Assembly (NCBI GenBank): GCA_947450765.1
Contig: CANFXC010000009.1
Span: 1 to 57,641 of the forward strand
Length of the DNA: 57,641 bases
Origin: Comamonadaceae bacterium
Lineage (GTDB): Bacteria > Pseudomonadota > Gammaproteobacteria > Burkholderiales > Burkholderiaceae_C
Reading direction: 5' to 3'
The position numbers and the translations under genes were made by a program. Under the pieces are notes generated by a model. It was not told the DNA's origin and searched no databases. It saw nothing but the letters and a program-made list of their open reading frames with translations. This document shows, piece by piece, positions 53,673 to 57,641 of this stretch (positions are counted from its first letter, which is position 1; the number at the start of each line of letters is the position of its first letter).

Positions 53673-55415
53673 ATGCGCCGTGTCATCCACTTTGCCAAGA
53701 CCATCCCTTGGCCAGACTTGCGTCTTCCACTGCTCAAGCTGGACGGCTACACGCAGCGACTCAGTGCCCTGCTGCCCGTGCGTTACAGCTTTCTGGTGGC
53801 CTGCTTTTTTGGCGGCTTGCTGGCCTTGTTTTCCTTGGTGGGGTTTGGTGTGGGCTTCCTGGCGTTCTTGGTGTTTGCCGGGCTCGTGGCCGTCGGACTG
53901 CACGACTTGCGACAGACCCGCCGAGCGGTGTTGCGCAACTACCCAGTGATCGGGCATCTGCGGTTTTTGCTGGAGTTCATTCGCCCTGAGATTCGCCAGT
54001 ACTTCATTGAAAGTGACAGCGAGGCCGCGCCTTTTTCACGAGCCCAACGTTCGCTGGTCTACCGACGCGCCAAGGGGGATCAGGACAACCAGCCTTTCGG
54101 CACGCATCTTGATGTGTCGCGCCAAGGCTACGAATGGATCAACCACTCGATGCAGCCCAGCAAGGTCGCGTCGCATGACTTTCGGGTCTGGATTGGTGGC
54201 TCACCGGAGGCTGTATCGCTCTCACGCTTGCCCTGCACGCAACCCTATGAGGCCAGTGTGTTCAATATCTCGGCGATGAGTTTTGGAGCCTTGTCGGCCA
54301 ACGCTATTTTGGCCTTGAACTCCGGCGCGAAGCGCGGCGGTTTTGCGCATGACACCGGCGAAGGCTCTATCTCAGCACATCACCGCACCCACGGTGGTGA
54401 CCTGATCTGGGAGATTGGCTCGGGCTATTTTGGTTGCCGCAACGACGACGGCAGCTTCAACCCTGACCGCTTTGAAGCCAATGCGCGCGACCCACAAGTC
54501 AAGATGATTGAGCTCAAACTCAGCCAAGGCGCCAAGCCCGGCCACGGCGGCATTTTGCCGGGCTCCAAAGTGACGTGGGAGATCGCTGCGGCGCGCGGCG
54601 TGCCGCAAGGTGTCGACTGCGTGTCGCCCGCCGGTCACAGTGCGTTTTCAAGTCCGGTCGAGATGCTCGAATTCATCGGCCGGTTGCGCACACTGAGTGG
54701 TGGCAAACCGACGGGCTTCAAGTTTTGTCTGGGCCACCCATGGGAATGGTTCGCTATCGTCAAGGCCATGCTGGCCACGGGCATCACACCCGACTTCATC
54801 GTGGTCGACGGTGCTGAAGGCGGCACCGGTGCCGCGCCCGTGGAGTTCAGCGACCACGTTGGCGCGCCGCTTCAAGAAGGTCTCAGCTTGGTGCACAACA
54901 CGCTCATCGGCGTCGGTCTGCGTGACCGCATCAAACTCGGTTGCGCCGGCAAGGTGATCAGCGCTTTTGACATCGCCCGCATGATGGCGCTGGGTGCTGA
55001 CTGGGCCAATGCCGGTCGCGGTTTCATGTTCGCGCTGGGCTGCATTCAAGCCCAGAGTTGCCACACGGGTAAATGCCCAACCGGCGTGACCACGCAAGAC
55101 CCGCTGCGCCAACAGGCGCTGGTGGTGCCCGACAAAGCCGAGCGCGTTTGGATGTTTCACCAGAGCACGTTGGAGGCGCTGAAGGAGTTGGTACAGGCCG
55201 CCGGCTTGCAGCACCCGAACGACTTGACGGCCCACCACATCGTGCGGCGCCTGACCGACACCGACGTGCGGCTGCTGGCCCACCTGCTGATGAACATCGC
55301 ACCGGGCGCCCTGCTGGCAGACGACATCAGCGCGCTGCCGAATGTTTTCAAGCAGTATTGGCCGATAGCCAGTGCAGATCGCTTTGCGGCATCTTCAGCT
55401 TTAGCGGCGGCTTGA
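53673..55415 (+). CDS. FMN-binding glutamate-synthase-like protein with membrane anchor
   Basis: 580 residues. Two hydrophobic segments occur near the N-terminus (about residues 30-72, YSFLVACFFGGLLALFSLVG and FLAFLVFAGLVAVGLHDL), then the FMN/synthase domain of GltB: FNISAMSFGALSANAILALN, HDTGEGSISAHHR, KPGHGGILPG, VDGAEGGTGAAPVEFSDHVG, and CIQAQSCHTGKCPTGVTTQ, whose CX5CX4C matches the 3Fe-4S site of GltB. No glutaminase domain is present, so it cannot use glutamine like full GltB alone; the physiological reaction is unknown. It stands alone as a plus-strand gene. Confidence 0.9.
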   Translation: MRRVIHFAKTIPWPDLRLPLLKLDGYTQRLSALLPVRYSFLVACFFGGLLALFSLVGFGVGFLAFLVFAGLVAVGLHDLRQTRRAVLRNYPVIGHLRFLLEFIRPEIRQYFIESDSEAAPFSRAQRSLVYRRAKGDQDNQPFGTHLDVSRQGYEWINHSMQPSKVASHDFRVWIGGSPEAVSLSRLPCTQPYEASVFNISAMSFGALSANAILALNSGAKRGGFAHDTGEGSISAHHRTHGGDLIWEIGSGYFGCRNDDGSFNPDRFEANARDPQVKMIELKLSQGAKPGHGGILPGSKVTWEIAAARGVPQGVDCVSPAGHSAFSSPVEMLEFIGRLRTLSGGKPTGFKFCLGHPWEWFAIVKAMLATGITPDFIVVDGAEGGTGAAPVEFSDHVGAPLQEGLSLVHNTLIGVGLRDRIKLGCAGKVISAFDIARMMALGADWANAGRGFMFALGCIQAQSCHTGKCPTGVTTQDPLRQQALVVPDKAERVWMFHQSTLEALKELVQAAGLQHPNDLTAHHIVRRLTDTDVRLLAHLLMNIAPGALLADDISALPNVFKQYWPIASADRFAASSALAAA

Positions 55416-55455
55416 GACGGCTCCTTCGCTCAGCAAATCAGTCGCCACGCTGAGT

Positions 55456-55869
55456 TCACAGCGTTTTTTGCGTCCGCACGTTGAGCGCTTGCAAACGCTT
55501 GGCCATGGACGTCACGGCTTTGTCTTTGCTCAGCAAGGTACAGCGGTGCGCCACGGCCAAGTCAATGAACATTTGGTCGTCGACATCGCTGCACGTCACT
55601 GAGGCTTTGGCTGGCACCGGCACAAGCCGTGCGTGCGCGTCAAAGTGCGCCAACACATCCGCCGCGCTCAGGGCATAAAAAGCCAAGCGCGGGACTATCT
55701 GCGGATAGCCGAGCACGCGCTCCAACTCGATGCGCATTGGCGTCGTGGCGATCCAGTCCAAGCGGCGCGCCGCGAGGCCGTCACGAATCGGCTGCGCCTC
55801 AGCGTCGTTGAAGACAAACACATCGAGCACAATGTTGGTGTCGAGAATCAGCAGCGGTGCAGCACTCAC
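55456..55869 (-). CDS. PIN-domain protein, putative toxin family ribonuclease
   Basis: 137 residues from a GTG at 55869 ([20 protein letters not shown]). PIN-fold acidic residues are visible in LDTNIVLD (Asp10), TPMRIELERVL and CSDVDDQMFIDLAV, with TLLSKDKAV near the end. It belongs to the group annotated as putative toxin-antitoxin component, PIN family, but no antitoxin-sized gene is adjacent. The start overlaps the stop of the RNA methyltransferase (GTGA), suggesting it is translated with that gene and could be a house-keeping RNA-processing factor instead. Confidence 0.85.
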   Translation of the reverse strand: MSAAPLLILDTNIVLDVFVFNDAEAQPIRDGLAARRLDWIATTPMRIELERVLGYPQIVPRLAFYALSAADVLAHFDAHARLVPVPAKASVTCSDVDDQMFIDLAVAHRCTLLSKDKAVTSMAKRLQALNVRTQKTL

Positions 55870-57221
55870 TCCGGTGTCGGCGTGGCAGTCGGCGCAGGTT
55901 TGCCACGCGCCGACCCGGCGATCATGTCGAAGCGAAACAGTCGGCATTCAATCGGGCCGTTCCACATCGGCACACGGCGCGATTCTTTCAGCCGCATTTT
56001 GCTCGGCAGCTTCAAATCAGGCGTGAGGATGTGGGCAGTCCAGCCGGCGTAGTTTTTCTTCCAGTGCGCGGCCAGTTGCGGGAAGAAATCGGTCACCTCT
56101 TCACCGCTGGCAGTCTGCGCCTGTTCGCGGCCGGGGTTGGCTGAGCGGTCACGTGACACCTGGGCTTCTGCCTCGCGCGCACTGGGCAGTGCGCGACCAA
56201 ATTCATCGATGCCCTGACGCCGATCGTCACGCGCTTGCGTGCCCGAGATGCCGGCCACACCGGCGACGTCAATACGCTCGCCATACGGCGGGTTGAGCAG
56301 CATCACGCCCGAAGGCGCTGGCGGCATGCGTTGCAAGGCGTCACCGCCGCGCAACTGCACGGCGTTGGCCACGCCAGCGCGCTCGGCATTGCGTTCTGCA
56401 AAGTCAACCATCCGGAACGAGACGTCGCTGCCAAATACCGGCGCCATCGGCTCGGTGATGGCGGCCTCAGCTTGGTCCAAGAGACCGTCCCAGACGTGCG
56501 CCTGAAACGGCAGATATTTCTGAAAAGCAAAGCGCCGGTTGATACCCGGTGCAATATTGCACGCGATTTGTGCCGCCTCAATGACGATCGTGCCCGAGCC
56601 GCAGCAAGGGTCGTACAGCGGCACGCCTTGTTCACACAAACCGTCTTCACCGCTCCAGCCACTGGCCGCCAGCATGGCCGCAGCCAAGGTTTCTTTCAGC
56701 GGTGCGTCGCCTTTGTCTTCACGCCAGCCCCGTTTGAACAGCGGCTCGCCCGAGGTGTCGATGTAAACGGTCACGGTGTCGGTAGTCAGGTGCACATAAA
56801 TCCGCACATCGGGCCAGCGCGTGTCGACATCAGGCCGAACATCAAACTTGCTGCGAAAGCGGTCGGCCACGGCGTCTTTGATTTTCAAGGCCGCGAAGTT
56901 CAGGCTGGTCAAGGGGCTGTGCTGCGCCGTGACTTCAATCTTGAAGGTCTGCTTCGGCGTGAACCAGATTTCCCAAGCGACTTCAGCCGCGGCGTTGTAC
57001 AAGTCTTGTTCGTTGCGATAGGGCTTGTGCTGCAACTCAATCAGCACACGCTGGGCCAGCCGACTGTGCAGATTGAGCTGCTGCGCCTCGCGCCACGAGC
57101 CTTGCAGCTGCACACCGGCACGCCAAGAACGGCCAGCAATCCCCGTGATGCGGTGGACTTCAGCCGCGAGCAGTTCTTCAACACCCGCAGCACAAGGGAG
57201 AAAAAGTTGGAGTTGGTTCAT
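55866..57221 (-). CDS. THUMP-domain class I RNA methyltransferase (RlmL N-domain/YpsC-like)
   Basis: 451 residues. The N-terminal THUMP domain (residues about 45-160, [20 protein letters not shown] and [20 protein letters not shown]) precedes a Rossmann methyltransferase with [36 protein letters not shown] and the catalytic LLNPPYGER. This predicts N2-guanine methylation of 23S rRNA, as in the first half of RlmL. A charged, probably disordered insertion of about 50 residues follows the NPPY motif (about 335-390). It overlaps rpoN upstream (ATGA) and the PIN gene downstream. Confidence 0.92.
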   Translation of the reverse strand: MNQLQLFLPCAAGVEELLAAEVHRITGIAGRSWRAGVQLQGSWREAQQLNLHSRLAQRVLIELQHKPYRNEQDLYNAAAEVAWEIWFTPKQTFKIEVTAQHSPLTSLNFAALKIKDAVADRFRSKFDVRPDVDTRWPDVRIYVHLTTDTVTVYIDTSGEPLFKRGWREDKGDAPLKETLAAAMLAASGWSGEDGLCEQGVPLYDPCCGSGTIVIEAAQIACNIAPGINRRFAFQKYLPFQAHVWDGLLDQAEAAITEPMAPVFGSDVSFRMVDFAERNAERAGVANAVQLRGGDALQRMPPAPSGVMLLNPPYGERIDVAGVAGISGTQARDDRRQGIDEFGRALPSAREAEAQVSRDRSANPGREQAQTASGEEVTDFFPQLAAHWKKNYAGWTAHILTPDLKLPSKMRLKESRRVPMWNGPIECRLFRFDMIAGSARGKPAPTATPTPE

Positions 57222-57641
57222 AGTGTTTTTCTCAGATTAGCAGGCGCAATACGCAGCGCTTCGCGGTATTTCGCCACGGTGCGGCGGGCGCATTCGATGC
57301 CCTGCTCTTTCAGCATTTCGGAAATTTGGTTGTCGCTGAGCGGCTTGTTCAGGTTCTCAGACGCGACAAACTGCTTGATCAGCGCGCGCACCGCCGTGCT
57401 CGATGCGTTGCCGCCCGACTCGGTGCCAAGCGCTGAGCCAAAGAAATACTTCAGCTCAAACGTACCGTAGGGCGTGCTCATGTATTTGGCGGTGGTCACG
57501 CGCGAGATGGTCGACTCGTGCAGGCCCAGCTCGTCGGCAATTTCACGCAGTACCAGCGGCCGCATGGCCAACTCACCGTGCATGAAGAAGTTTTTTTGCC
57601 GCTCAACAATCGCTGTAGAGACCCGCAAAATCGTGTCGAAG
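57218..57641 (-). CDS. rpoN: RNA polymerase sigma-54 factor, C-terminal part (cut by window edge)
   Basis: About 140 C-terminal residues of sigma-54: the DNA-binding helix-turn-helix [20 protein letters not shown], the [13 protein letters not shown] segment, and the RpoN box [12 protein letters not shown] that contacts the -24 element. It is continuous to the right edge. Its TGA overlaps the ATG of the methyltransferase gene by four bases, so rpoN-methyltransferase-PIN form one unit. In many proteobacteria hpf-ptsN follow rpoN directly, but here those lie about 45 kb away on the other strand. Confidence 0.95.
   Translation of the reverse strand, partial: FDTILRVSTAIVERQKNFFMHGELAMRPLVLREIADELGLHESTISRVTTAKYMSTPYGTFELKYFFGSALGTESGGNASSTAVRALIKQFVASENLNKPLSDNQISEMLKEQGIECARRTVAKYREALRIAPANLRKTL

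Noticed and set aside
56235-57470. 411-codon open frame on the plus strand
   Set aside because: Antisense to the RNA methyltransferase and rpoN.
1-57641. CRISPR arrays, tRNA or rRNA genes, prophage, integrons
   Set aside because: Almost all the sequence is covered by core genes; the gaps were read and show no regular repeat-spacer pattern, no tRNA T-loop signature and no phage genes.

Overview
The window looks like chromosomal core DNA from a betaproteobacterium of the order Burkholderiales, most likely the family Comamonadaceae (Rhodoferax/Polaromonas/Acidovorax-like). This is an inference from gene order and protein content: apaG, a Gcr-family 'recombinase', thiL, pgpA and pncC in a row; hpf-ptsN-hprK, fur, bamE-dapB-exbB-exbD-leuS-lptE-holA; a Bug-type solute-binding protein; and a ferrooxidans-type GshA with GshB. 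The DNA is GC-rich and densely coding, with many 1-4 base gene overlaps. I saw no rRNA, tRNA, CRISPR array, insertion sequence or prophage.

Layout. 1-325: 5' part of rpe (minus), divergent from apaG. 406-4874: apaG, a large membrane protein, thiL, pgpA and pncC. 5022-7918: three-gene proton-translocating transhydrogenase (pntAA-pntAB-pntB) closed by a clear terminator. 8028-10489: fadD translationally coupled to an MTA/SAH nucleosidase. 10511-11497: corA (minus), then a 552-base intergenic region with two related inverted repeats. 12050-13962: hpf, ptsN and hprK (ribosome hibernation and nitrogen-PTS control). 13994-14440: fur (minus). 14553-17054: bamE, dapB, exbB and exbD. 17139-21546: leuS, lptE and holA. 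21676-26859: B12-dependent ribonucleotide reductase, proA and gshA. 27087-31000: two tandem Kup potassium transporters of equal length. 31152-32117: gshB. 32125-34597 (minus): class II glutamine amidotransferase, DHA2-type exporter and a tautomerase. 34820-36088: zinc-ribbon metallopeptidase, overlapping tail to tail with a Crp/Fnr-type regulator (minus). 37182-47202: a type II secretion locus (below). 47380-52507 (minus): a small proline-rich protein, an alpha/beta hydrolase broken by an in-frame TAA, an acyl-CoA synthetase (NDP-forming) family protein, an enoyl-CoA hydratase and a Bug binding protein, probably an organic-acid utilisation cluster. 52718-57641: a YecA/SEC-C protein (minus), a membrane-anchored FMN glutamate-synthase-like protein (plus), then a PIN-domain protein, a THUMP-type rRNA methyltransferase and the 3' end of rpoN (all minus).

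The type II secretion genes are arranged as gspD-E-F (plus), then gspG-H-I-J-K-L-M on the opposite strand running toward them, with gspC (plus) diverging from gspG. The start codons of gspC and gspG share a CATG palindrome, so each promoter must lie inside the other gene. Functional themes are envelope biogenesis (bamE, lptE, exbBD, T2SS), redox and thiol metabolism (pnt, gshA/gshB), cation transport (corA, two kup) and nucleotide supply (nrdJ). I did not find a convincing wholly new multi-gene system. The items I would look at first are the T2SS inversion with overlapping starts, the kup pair lodged between gshA and gshB with its duplicated upstream block, the in-frame stop in the hydrolase, the membrane protein misnamed as a recombinase, and the repeated TGAAAGC/GCTTTCA elements in the corA-hpf gap.
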